Source: Allolobophora icterica (lineage: Eukaryota > Annelida > Clitellata > Crassiclitellata > Lumbricidae). From it: a stretch of 64,000 bases of DNA. Shown here piece by piece: positions 52,931 through 63,760 of this stretch. The DNA lies in assembly GCA_963556255.1 (NCBI GenBank), contig OY744609.1:12915290-12979289 (forward strand). Direction: 5' to 3'. The stretch's first letter is position 1; the number at the start of each line of letters is the position of its first letter. A program made the translations under genes and the position numbers. Below the pieces are notes generated by a model. It saw only the letters and a list, made by a program, of their open reading frames with translations, did not search any database and was not told the origin of the DNA.

Positions 52931-55900
52931 CTCAAGGAATCTACTGTGCCAACAAAGGATGTCGCTGTCGAAGAGGAGCCACTCCTAAGACCAAATTCTA
53001 CACGCATCACCATCTTCCCGATCAAGTACCATGACATGTGGCTGATGTACAAGAAGGCAGAAGCTTCGTTCTGGACGGTGGAGGAGGTGGATCTCTCCAA
53101 GGACATTGCCGACTGGGAGCGGCTCAAAGCGGATGAGAAGAAATTCATCTCGCTCATCCTTGCTTTCTTTGCAGCTTCTGATGGAATAGTCTATGAAAAT
53201 CTGGTAGGGATTGTTTGGGATGTTTGTTAAGAAAGATTGGGTTTACATAGATTTACACAGCCATTGTAAGAACTGAGGTTCTCGTGTTGCGTCTAGTTGT
53301 TGTTTTGATCCAGTTAAGTTTAAGTCGTTTCAATGATTAGTATCTTCTAGACAGTAACTGATAATATTTATCTCTGGGCTTGGGCAGCAGAAGAATGGAG
53401 ATTGTCTGTAGAAGGAGACTTTCCAAGGCACAGTTCCTGGATCCTGGTGCTCAAGGAAGACCTAAATGACATGGATTAATAACTTTAAAAAGTTGAAAAC
53501 AGGATTATCAGTGGACTGGTTATCGAGGAAGAAAAGAAACACAAGTGGATGGAGCCAAATTGTCCATGGTGCAGCCAATCCTCAGATTGAGGATGGTTGA
53601 AGAAGACAAGTCCCTAATAGGTTTTCTGTTTGAGGATTTATAAGTTTAATTCCTTCTGGTTCTATCTAGTGGCTGCTTTGCCACATTTTCAGCATCCATT
53701 CAATGATATGGTTACGTTTTGATTAGAGTTTTTAACTTGTTTATTTGTTTAATTCAGATGGAAATATCCTCTGAAGTTAAGGCACCGGAAGCAAAATATT
53801 TCTTCACTCTCCAGGCAACAATCATGAATATCCATTCACAAATGCACAGCTTCCTCATTGACACTTACATTTGTGACCCACACGAGAAGTAAGACCTGTT
53901 TTTAATTCAGTGACAAATATGTTTATTTTGTGGGTATAATATGTAGCACTAGTGTTTGAGAATTGTATACATCTATATATATAAAGAGAAGAATCTGTCT
54001 GTCTGTCTGTCAAAGCGATCTTTGACCGGGATGCATTTCTACAGTTTTCGAGCTTTTCACTCCAAACCTTCACTACTGTCTCGGGGTCGGCATTACACAC
54101 CCAGTGTGAGGCTTCGCGGCCCCGTTTTCACCGCTACCATGGTCTCCCGGGCCAAAACCTACCCGGGCAATTCATTTTTAGCTCCTAAAAAAACTACACT
54201 CAACCTATTTTCACTCGCCAGATGGCGCCGCCGGGTTAAGCAGCTACAGTACGGATTCGCTAGAGGGATTGAAACTTTCACTGAACTAAACCCGGCCAAT
54301 GCCGAGTTAAGCAGTGTTTTGTTGCTTATTTGCTAGAGGGATTGAAACACCCAAACGCCGGGTTAAGCAGCTTCGCATCCCCCGTTTTGACCGCTACCAT
54401 GGTGTCCCGGCCCAAAACCTCCGAAACATGGGCAACACCGGGTTCACCAGCTAGTATACATATAAAGCTAGTGAAACATGAGCTCTTGGTTAGTTGAGCT
54501 GCATTTACAGATACACACAAATGTAGCTGAATTGATTCTGAAGAAATTTATAACAGAAACTGATTTACAGCTGAACTCCCTAGTATAAAGGTTTACAAAG
54601 CCCTCTTGTAGGGTTGGTCACTCAGTCAGAAATTGTCATCCCGAGGAGAATACAGGTTGAAATCTGATGGATAGGAGAAACCAGAAACTTGACTACACTG
54701 GGCAAAGTAGACTCCAGATGCTTTGTGTAATCTAGCTGTCTTCTGACTTCAAGCCGTTGAATGCATTACTTGATATGGGTGCTGCATTCACATATAATTA
54801 ATGGCCTTAGCTTTCGTTCTTGTTGCTTGGCAGGACGAGTCTGTTTGCTGCCGTTGAGATGGTTCCATGTGTAAAGAAGAAGGCAGACTGGGTGAAGAAG
54901 TGGAGTGAAGACAAGAAGGCTCCATATGCCATTCATCTGATCGCATTCGCTGCCGTTGAAGGCATTTTCTTCTCCAGTTCTTTTGCTGCAATTTTCTGCC
55001 TGAAGAAACGAGGAGTGATGCCAGGACTGACTTTCAGCAATGAACTGATCAGCCGAGATGAGGTAATTCTGTTAAGTTGTTACTATCTAGCTAACTGAAA
55101 CTTTTCGCTTGCCTTTGTCTTCATTTTTTCATGTTTTAAAGCATATGAAGATTCTTGTGTGGACTTGATTAGCCTGCCTATCAGACCTACCTTTAACACT
55201 TTAACAACGAGAGTGAACTGAAAGCTACTGGGAAACCAATGCAGTTTGTTGTTAAAGCGTTAAATAGTCTGTGTATAGGTACTAATTAAAACAAGACCAT
55301 GAAGGTTATAGTGTGATTGTGATGTTTTTAGGGCCTGCACACAGATTTTGCCTGCCTCGTATTCCAACATCTCGTGAACCATCCAGCTCCGGAGCTGATC
55401 CAGGAAGTGATCCAAGAAGCAGTTCTTATCGAGAAGGAGTTCTTTACAGATGCTCTTCCTGTTGCTTTGATTGGAATTAACTGTAATCTCATGTGTCAGT
55501 ACGTGGAGTTCGTGGCCGACCGACTTCTTCTGAAGCTTGGGTGTGAGGAGGTATGCGTTCATAGAATTCAGATTTAACTGTGAAATGTTTCACTTGCCAT
55601 TAATTAGGCTGTACATAGCTTTCAGTAATTAGGACATCACATTCTTATCAAGTGTTAAGTAAGTAAGCAAGTATATTCCGTATTAACCAATTGTTCATCA
55701 TACTAACTAGAAGCTTCTAAGACTTAAGTGACATTTAACCCTTTAACGACGAGAGGGATTAGTTTTCCATACATTTTAGTACACACTAGTCGTTAAAGAT
55801 GTTAAAATGCAGACTGCAAGCTTTTAAAAGCTCTGGCTATAGAATGAATGAGTTGGATCAAACATTTAAAATACTTGTGGCTAATTTTATTACTCCTAGT

Positions 55901-56757
55901 TTAAGAACCCAAAATATTTTAGCGTGCCTACACTTGCCATTACGTTCTGTTCTTGTTTGACCATATGCTATTCGATACAGGTATACTGATGACTGTTCCG
56001 TTTATAAGGGTCCTCTATTCTATTCACTGTTGAAATGTAATGCATCAAGAACTGGTATCAAATCTGGTTTAGATTTAGCCATTTTGAATTCTGTATAAAA
56101 CCGCAGCCGTGAATATTGATTAAAATATGAACATGGACTGAGATGAAATAGAGAAATGCAGTATTAATTGATTCCTCTGTAAAAAAATCTGAAGAACATG
56201 GACTGAGATGAAATAGAGAAATGCAGTATTAATTGATTCCTCTGTAAAAAAAGGGCCTGGGCGATAGCTGATTGGTAACACACTGGCATGAAGAGCTTAA
56301 GGTAGCGGGTTCGAAACCCGCTAGCCCCACAAACGTCAACTCAGCCTTCTACTCCCTAGAGGGCAGCAGTAAAATGAGTAGCAGTTTCACTGCAGAGGTA
56401 ACCTTGGGTTCGGCAGAAAGACCTGGCCACTTACCGCCCATGTATGGCAATGCCACCCAACAGCTGATGGCCTAACACCGGGGATCAGCACCAGGCCCGA
56501 CGCTCGAAAAACGAGTGTGGGTAAAACCTTTACTGTAAAAAATCTGAACATGGACGGAGATGAAATAGAGAAATGCAGTATTAATTGATTCCTCTGTATG
56601 GCTGTACTTTTTTGTTTATGCTATACTAAAACGGAAGGTAAATTTGTATTTTTGATAGGTCTGGGGATCTGAAAATCCGTTTGATTTCGTGGAAAACATC
56701 TCCGTTGAGGGCAAGACAAACTTCTTTGAGAAGAAAGTGTCCGAAGATTCGTGTTAG
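52931..56757 (+). CDS. ribonucleotide reductase R2-like subunit lacking the radical tyrosine
   Basis: R2 makes the tyrosyl radical that R1 uses to reduce ribonucleotides. Exons: 52931-53203, 53758-53888, 54834-55062, 55332-55550, 56659-56757; all phases join. Core matches: [48 protein letters not shown] (first metal-ligand Asp), [14 protein letters not shown] (ligand Glu), [18 protein letters not shown] (ligands Glu and His), [20 protein letters not shown]. In the second exon animal R2s read AMENIHSEMYS; here it is [11 protein letters not shown], so the second ligand Glu (mouse E170) is Met and the radical Tyr (mouse Y177) is His, while the ligand His is kept. The protein ends VSEDSC, before the Tyr (mouse Y370) and the R1-binding tail. 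It is unlikely to be an active R2 on its own, and may be a pseudo-subunit, as yeast Rnr4 is, or a decaying copy. No start codon was located. Confidence 0.9.
53972..54454. mobile_element. nonautonomous Helitron
   Basis: Begins TCTATATATATAAAGAG after an A and ends CTAG before a T, as Helitrons do, with no target duplication. Just after the 5' end is the (ctgt)n stretch common in animal Helitrons. The interior has repeated units (gctaccatggtctcccgg and gccgggttaagcag, each twice). It lies in an R2 intron. Confidence 0.75.
56125..56600. repeat. 60-bp unit, three copies, with a SINE between copies two and three
   Basis: Units starting near 56125, 56193 and 56545 share gaacatggactgagatgaaa, tagagaaatgcagtattaat and tgattcctctgta. 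The third copy begins after the SINE at 56254-56530. Confidence 0.85.
56254..56530 (+). mobile_element. tRNA-derived SINE, different family
   Basis: gcgatagctgattggtaaca (A box) and gcgggttcgaaacccgct (B box with perfect stem) start the element. The body (ctactccctagagggcagca, cctggccacttaccgcccat) is not shared with the other SINEs here. It sits just before the last R2 exon. Confidence 0.8.
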
Positions 56758-58189
56758 GTCGCCTGAAGTTGGAGAACACGAGTTCAGCCATGATGACACA
56801 AACTGATTGTAAATGCGCGAACTGGTTGATCGGGAGGATAGAGTTTTGGGTTTTACCAGTTATGTACAATTTATTTTTCACTGATTCCATGACTGGATAT
56901 TTCCTACTGCAACATTATAGTTTTTTCCACTTTTAGCCTCAAACTCTCCCTCTTAATGTCTATGTTAATGGTACCTAGCGTTAGTGCTGCTTTCCAAGTC
57001 TCCTACTATCACAGCAACAGTAGCAAATGTCTATCCTCATTGTTTTAATAATTCATAATGTGGCTGATGGTTGACCTCATGGGCAGTTGCAAAAAGTGAC
57101 ACTAGGTGTCGCAAGCATGTAAAGACGTCCAAACTACAGAGATCATGCCATTTGTGTCACTTCCAGGTTCCTCACTGACCAAAACTACATCAGCACACTA
57201 TAGCATATTATGACCTTTGCAATTTTGTATACAAATATACAGCAACGAAATCTAAATTCTCAACAGTGACACTGTACAACATGCACACTCCGTCAAAACT
57301 CACTCCGCTGAAAAATGATTTAGAAAAACGGAGAATTGTCACCTGCCAAGTCCAGCAACACGTCCTCTGCACTCTAGACTTCTGATATCCCGTAACCCAT
57401 TGGGGATTTCAACCAATAAATTATGGTTCTTGACTATGACCTCGCTTTGAAGTAACCATCGATTAGATTAGATTAATCACTAGAAATGTTGTCAGCAGAA
57501 TAGAATAAAGATTTGATTATGATTAGTACAACTGTGATAAAGAACTGCGATCTGTTGGTGTTTGGTCCATTGTTTGCCATGCTCGCTGTGTATGGAAGGT
57601 CATGCTTTAGGTTAGCATGGAAACTCGTCTTCAAATTCTCCATCCCAGATTGACTCTCCACCCATCCCATTCCCTAGATACGACACAAAAACAGATTACA
57701 CAGACCACGACATCACACCAACAGCAATTTAACTACATGTTCTCTCCATACACAGAATGAGAAAACTTGAAGTACTTGATTAGCAGATTAATCAGTAAAT
57801 CAAATGAAATGGGTTAATCTAATTTAATGACTTGTATAATGCCATCTTCACAATGCTCAAGGCATCAATCATTGGTCATTTCAAATCTTAATCAAAGTTC
57901 ATTATTTCTTTTGGAAGCTAGATTGAATCCCGATGGGTCTATGTGAATAGGAAGTAGTGAATGGAATGAACAAATGAACTGATCCAAGAAGTGAATCACT
58001 CTGAATGAATTGACTCAGTAACGGATTGAAATGATTGATAAATGGAGAAGCTGAGATGAACCGAGGGGATCTCCCTTCTGAATCATGAACCCTTGATGAC
58101 ACGATGGACAAGGTACCCGCTGTAGTTATTGTTTCGACTGTGAATGCAGAAATTCTCTACTCTCTTTGGACACCTAGAGAAACAAACCA

Positions 58190-58455
58190 AATAACATCCA
58201 AACAGAAACAAAACAAACATCCAAACAGAAACAAACCAATAACATCCAAGCAGAAACAAAACAAATAACATTCAAACAGAAACAAACCAAATAACATTCA
58301 AACAGAAACAAACCAAATAACATCCAAACAGAAACAAACCAAATAACATCCAAACAGAAACAAACCAAATAACATCCAAACAGAAACAAACCAAATAACA
58401 TCCAAACAGAAACAAACAAAATAACATCCAAACAGAAACAAACCCAAATAACATC
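58190..58455. repeat. minisatellite, 25-bp unit
   Basis: About eleven copies of aaccaaataacatccaaaca plus gaaac, filling most of a PPWD1-remnant intron and producing a Cys/Phe/Leu-rich shadow ORF on the minus strand. Confidence 0.95.
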
Positions 58456-58744
58456 CAGACTGAAACAGAAGCCAATGCTGCACATATACAAGACATCTGG
58501 TGAAGAATTATCAGATAACGTTGATTTGTTGCGACTCATGAGTAACTCACTCCTGTGGAAATAGTTTGATGTCGATATCTCCCATTTTCATACGGATGAT
58601 CGCACTGTTCGAGAGTCGCGTGTAGGACACATCCTGCCCATGGCAATTCACAAAAGACGTCAGTGTAGACCAAAATAATTAAGTCTAATTCAAGAATATG
58701 AATCTCGTGGAAAGATCGATGAAGGTACTTTCAAAGTGAGCACC

Positions 58745-58799
58745 AACAAGTTGCTGTCCTCGTGAATAGGCTGGTGCCCTGCGCTTGGCCTTCGAGTGG
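58745..58799 (-). mobile_element. LINE 3' tail, split by the MITE at 58800
   Basis: tgtcctcgtgaataggctgg and tgccctgcgcttggcc match the LINE tails at 28530 and 29850. The match resumes after 59239 with gctttagaagtttggagatt and acggttacgatt, so the MITE inserted into the tail. Confidence 0.6.
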
Positions 58800-59239
58800 G
58801 GGGCCGTCCACATATTACGTACGCACTGAGGGGGTCGGATTTTGGCGATTTTGCGTACGGGTGCGAACGTGGGGGAGGGGGGGGACAAAAGTGTACGTAC
58901 GCAAAATAAATTTCTAATTATGACGTCCACATTAGCCTATTTATAACTCTGTATTGTCCTATAGTCGTCCGATGGCATTTTATTACATTATATAAAAGCC
59001 ATGTGAAGTTATTCTGTGCTGTGAACGAGACACCTATAATTTGTCTATATTGGCCCTCACTCATCCTTCAATCTGGCCTAAAGTGCAGACTTTCGAGACA
59101 CTTTCTGCAGCTGGTCTTCGAGGGGGGGGGGGTGCGTCAAGTGTACGTACACGGGGGGTGTGGAAGAAAGAACGCTTGCGAACAGGGGGAGGGGTCCAAT
59201 TTTCCCGGATTTTTGCATACGTAATATATGGATGGCCCC
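58800..59239. mobile_element. TIR element with 3-bp duplication, 440 bp
   Basis: The left end ggggccgtccacatattacg and right end cgtaatatatggatggcccc are an imperfect inverted repeat continuing inward through tacgca. TGG flanks both sides (58797-58799, 59240-59242). The ends resemble the Harbinger-like element at 39489-40719. There are long G runs and no ORF. Confidence 0.8.
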
Positions 59240-59919
59240 TGGTGCTTTAGAAGTTTGGAGATTACGGTTACGATTGATTATGATGTCCTCTGCCATGGCA
59301 ACTTGAAAGCAGCAAAACAAATGATATTAAATGATGAACCTCATCAATGGTTTCTGTTGCTGCCTTCAACTGAAACAACACTTAAGAAATGGCTGAAACG
59401 ATGAATCAGAAATACTAGTCCTGATTAGTTTCCTTCACTTCCTGTCATCTACTGAATTCTTCAAATGAGGATAATAGTAAGTAAGGTGGTAGAGATGTCT
59501 AGCGAAGATACCTGTGCGGCAGAGACGAGTTCTTCTTTCAAAGGCTTCGTGTTAAAAATGTCTTGATTGTCTTCACCCCTGCAAAGAAAATATCAGTAAA
59601 AGCTGTTCAACCAATTTTCTAACAAACTGTAAGAAAATAAGTTTCAACCAACCATCAGAATAACAGTTATTGCCTTCTTTTGCAGAGGTCATCAAAAGAC
59701 GTTATATATGTACGGAAAACTAATCCCTCTCATCGTTAAAGGGTTAAATAAAAAGACTTACAGTTTTCAAGTTTCTGCACACTAGCCCTTCTTATCTTTG
59801 GAATTACACAAACCTTGTCCATCTTTTGTCTTGTTTAAAAAAATCTAAGATACCCTTTCTCAGCAACATAGTGTCCAATTAATAATAATAATAATTATAA
59901 TCATCATAATAATAACGAG

Positions 59920-60170
59920 TGCTTGGCCTTTGTTTCTGCTCTAGGGCAGAACCTCAGCACTGCTACAGGGACATTCGACAAACCACCTTTTGTTCCAATG
60001 GAGTGCAAGTATGATCCAGCTTCACTGTGGCCTTTGGGGTACTTTCACCAACTTAGACCTAGACAAATATGGCCCATTCCAGACAATTCTGCCCTTGAAA
60101 TAAGGTTGAAGTCCCTGAGGGATCCTCTTGCCTTAGGGCAAAAGAAAATAATATAAATAATAATAATAAT
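59920..60170 (+). mobile_element. LINE 3' coding tail
   Basis: LRPRQIWPIPDNSALEIRLK and SLRDPLALGQ form a LINE C-terminus, followed by an (ataat)-type tail. Copies lie at 18800 and, reversed, near 24140. Confidence 0.6.
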
Positions 60171-60734
60171 AACAGCTCTGAGCATAATATTTTTACTCCT
60201 AAGGGAATAAAATCTCAAGTTAAAATAAAAATAATAATGGTCAAAAACTGAAACATTAGGAAACCACCGTACTTAGAATCAGCTCAATCAAACTCATCTT
60301 CATCGACTGAAAACATTTCTCTGAAATAAAGACTCCTTGTCAAGACATCAGGAGAAGCCAATGAACCTTTCAACAAAACTAAAACTCTAGAGTTCACGAC
60401 AACAGCCTCCTCTCATTTCATCTGTAGAAAACCCCAATAAGTCATCAATAGAAAAGAGACTGAGAATAACTCTTACGTATGCTGTTCAAACTGAACGCCT
60501 CCAACCTTTCCAGATCTCATTCGGCAGCTAGCCGTCGACCAAATTCTATGGTGGACACTTGCTGCTTGTTCTACATATGAAAAAAACAAATAACAATTCA
60601 CTTTCTTCAAAGCTCCTTCACAGAGACAATTTAAGAGAAAATGGCAAAATATTTTAGCCTAAGCTCCAGCCTCTGAGCTCCAGTGCTCAACCAAATGAAT
60701 ACCAAGTCATAGTTGTTGTTGTCTGTCAGTATAT

Positions 60735-60975
60735 TCAAGAAAGTAAACAAGAAATATTCAAGAAAGTAAACAAGAAATATTCAAGACAGTAAACAAGAAA
60801 TATTCAAGAAAGTAAACAAGAAATATTCAAGACAGTAAACAAGAAATATTCAAGAAAGTAAACAAGAAATATTCAAGACAGTAAACAAGAAATATTCAAC
60901 CAAGTAAACAAGAAATATTCAACAAGGTGAACAAGAAATATTCAAGAAAGTAAACAAGAAATATTCAAGAAAATA
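60735..60975. repeat. minisatellite, 23-bp unit
   Basis: About ten copies of aagaaatattcaagaaagta plus aac, with gaaag and gacag variants alternating. Confidence 0.95.
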
Positions 60976-61577
60976 AGTAAACAGACACTAGACAATTGCA
61001 TCGTAAGCTTAAGATGCATTTTAAGTACATAGGGTCACCTGCAGAACAAAACAAGAAATAAGTAAGTACTGCCACGAAGTTGGAGCTAGACAAAAACACA
61101 ACAATGAGCCTTAGTAGCAATCGTTAGAATTCTGCTGACCTGCTGTAGTTCTGTCAACATCTGTAATCATTTGTCCAACACCTTGGTCAACCTTCCAGTA
61201 GCAAAACGAAATATTCGAACCTAAGAAATTTAAAAACAACTCTTACATAAGTACATCTCGATAAGCTGGCAATCATCAAAATCATCTAAGATTTTCAACA
61301 GTGATGCTTACATCTTGCAATGATCAACATAGCAGCTTTACAACAGCTGGAGACGTACAGATTAACGCTGGAGCCAGGAACTGCTGCAGCCATCTTACAA
61401 GTAACCAAAGCCACACACTATTTTTATAATGTTCCTACTTCAGATCAGCAGCAGCAGAAACTGTAACTGGAGAGAGACGAGGTGTTGCAATGGGTTCTGC
61501 GGGTCGTACACCTATTGAAGGCTTTAAATCACAATTCTTCATCCCACATCATTCAGTATTAAAGAATTTGATGGAGA
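60976..61577. other. no gene seen
   Basis: Sequence between the PPWD1 remnant and the next minus-strand gene; no element ends or exons recognised. Confidence 0.4.
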
Positions 61578-63158
61578 TCAAGTTGATCGGTTTCGAACAG
61601 CAGAAAACTTGACGTTATCCTCTGCATTTCTGAGAATGTCCTGAGGGTCTTTCATGCACTGATGCAAAATCAACAGTAAATAATTTTAGGAAGCTACAAT
61701 AAGATCAGTCTATTTAAGTATGTAGCACCCTGCAAAGTGCTGCTTGTACAGCTATCTGAATGAAACATGTGGGATATTAGGTAATGAGAAAATGTGCACT
61801 AAGAAGAATAGAAAATGTATGTTGAGTTGAAGGGTAATCCTTCCATGAACTCAGTTTTATAGCTAAGCTTGCTAAAGGGCACTTGTGAAGCAGAACTCTT
61901 TTGTTCCAAGCTGAATTTGATCCAATCGCTATGCACTTTCACTCACAGCATTCCTCACAGACATGGCTATGAGGTTTCACAATGCTTGAGATGCAATTCA
62001 AATACTATCTAACCTTTTGCTTCTGGCCAAATAAATTGCCAATATCAAAACGAACAACGAATCAAGATGTAAAGTACATTTTACACCGTCTCTACATTGG
62101 GCAGAAAAAGTCAACCCTACAGGAGATGTGTTTAATTTGTGTTCACACTGAATTTTGGTTGTTGGTTTTGTTGCCAGTCATTTTTGATTCCCTCTGTAGA
62201 TAATGTGGGTTTTACTTTTTCAACCAGTTTTGCACCAGTTATTGATGTACGTTTTGTCTCTCTTGGTGAGTTTTCCACTGGTTTTGTCATTGCCTGAGGC
62301 CGACGTCTTCTTGTTCACATTCATGAGTGAGTCATGTTATGCATGTAAATAACTTAGAAAGTGAAATTGGAACTTAAAGCTGTTGTAATACTCCATGTGA
62401 TAGCCTCTTGGTTAGGGCACTCGGCTTGTAACGCAAGGATGGTTCGAGTCTGCACTGAGGCAATATGTGTGTAGGGACCTTGATCAAGTCCTTCACACAA
62501 CTGCCCAGCACCACTGATGCTCTGTCATATGTTCTTGTGTGCACTTCTGAACTTTGGAAGAAAGGGCATTATCAAATACAATTGTATTGTATTTTCCCCT
62601 ACACAACCTGTAGCAATGTACACACAAATTACGAAACCACTCTGATGTGCAACATTCCTATAAGGTGCACAACATTTTGTGGCTCCACACACACCACAAA
62701 ACATGGTCAAACAATACAGTTATCCAAAACAATCTTTCTGTACAGCAAGTTCAGACACCCATGCACTGAATTTTAGATTACAGGACTGGATTTATATGAT
62801 ACGGGATGATGAGCATAAAAATACATGATAAGCCCTGATGAGATCAGTCATCATATAGGCAGAAAGGGTCAATTATACAACCTGAAAAGACACAAAAGGA
62901 AAAACAAAGACATAAGACAAACATACCTGAAAGATCATCGAGATGTCGACAGGAACACATATTCCAAGGTACTCTGAGCAACTGAAAACCCTGGACAAAT
63001 TGAGGCTGATTGATGACTGACCTTCTGGGAAACTCTGGATAGGAAGAAGAGGAACTGGTGACAGACTCTTTGGTGCTGCAACCGGTGCCTTTGCAACATC
63101 TTGGGAAGAAACATCTTCAAGCGCTTGTAAAGAGTTAGTTTGTAGACGAAAGCCAGCA
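61578..63158 (-). CDS. C-terminal two exons of an unrecognised gene
   Basis: The minus-strand exon 62927-63158 (acceptor gcttctag, donor CAG/GTATGT) is open for 77 codons: AGFRLQTNSLQALEDVSSQD, then SLSPVPLLPIQSFPEGQSS and SLNLSRVFSCSEYLGICVPV, ending DISMIFQ in phase 0. The next candidate, 61578-61658 (acceptor gcatcag), starts in phase 0 and reads CMKDPQDILRNAEDNVKFSA to a TGA at 61578-61580. Composition and splice signals look like real coding sequence, and the other frames of the first exon look random. I do not recognise the family. The gene would continue to the right beyond 64 kb. The second exon is less certain. Confidence 0.5.
62395..62600 (+). mobile_element. tRNA-derived SINE
   Basis: tagcctcttggttagggcac (A box) and gatggttcgagtctgc (B box) are followed by the body tagggaccttgatcaagtcc, aactttggaagaaagggc and atcaaatacaattgtattgt. 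It lies in the intron of the unrecognised minus-strand gene. Confidence 0.82.
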
Positions 63159-63699
63159 CTAGAAGCAGAAATTACATCATCAATGTAATTAATCAGACAT
63201 CATTATTATTACTGATACTATACTGTTTTGCAATAAATGTTACTACAACAGAAACTCATCATTACAATATTTGGGAGCCATAGCAACAACCACTTAATAA
63301 TAACCAATAATAAAGGCATGCTATATGAGTTTAGTTCCTACTGGCGAATTAATTTTACTTAATTCATACACTACTGTATTTCAGTATGTCTGTCTTATCC
63401 TGCTGTATACTAATACACAGACACGGTGTGTTGAATTTGGCTCCCAACTACCATGCATAAATGGATCAGCACAGCACAATGTTTCCTTTTACACCTACAT
63501 GCACTTCAAATGGCCTGTCTGCAGCAAAGAATCTCTTCCTTCATAGATAAATTAAATAGATACCAGTTCCCAGTTAAGTTTTGTTCATTTTTATGGTCTA
63601 CTAGCATTAAAGAAGGCCATAATCCTCTTGCAGTTTGTGGTCAACCCAGAGTGTAAAGGTCTGAAACCTGCCAGGACAGAAAGGTACATATTTAAAAGT

Positions 63700-63760
63700 T
63701 CTGTGTCACTTGTGCCCCACCCCCAAGCAAACTCGGGTATAAAAAGGGAACACTGTCATT
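63700..63760 (+). promoter_or_regulatory. candidate core promoter (CACCC and TATA box)
   Basis: gccccacccccaag lies about 20 bp before tataaaaagg (63738-63747), a close match to a TATA box. Any transcript would run right, out of the window. No gene is visible to confirm it. Confidence 0.3.

Larger units (their letters stand above)
57528..60570 (-). pseudogene. PPWD1: PPWD1 (WD40-cyclophilin) 3' remnant
   Basis: PPWD1 is a spliceosomal peptidyl-prolyl isomerase with WD40 repeats and a C-terminal cyclophilin domain. Minus-strand exons: 60477-60570 (VSTIEFGRRLAAE, in-frame TGA at 60517-60519, DLERLEAFSL), 59512-59578 (GEDNQDIFNTKPLKEELVSA), 58551-58633 (LSNSAIIRMKMGDIDIKLFP), 58062-58173 ([26 protein letters not shown]), 57528-57673 ([16 protein letters not shown], then shifted [18 protein letters not shown] and SQFFITV). 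Defects: the TGA, which sits where CGA/Arg is expected; a missing base after HRVIKG (near 58089) giving an immediate stop; an extra base in a T run near 57621-57623; and no exons found for the segment between the first two or for the end of the cyclophilin domain. No other WD40 exon was found in the window. A pseudogene fragment is likeliest; the two indels alone could be assembly errors. Confidence 0.8.

Noticed and set aside
58174..58539. Cys/Phe/Leu-rich membrane-like ORFs on the minus strand
   Set aside because: They are translations of the 25-bp minisatellite.
60735..60975. CRISPR-like array
   Set aside because: The 23-bp units are tandem without spacers, in an animal genome; it is a minisatellite.
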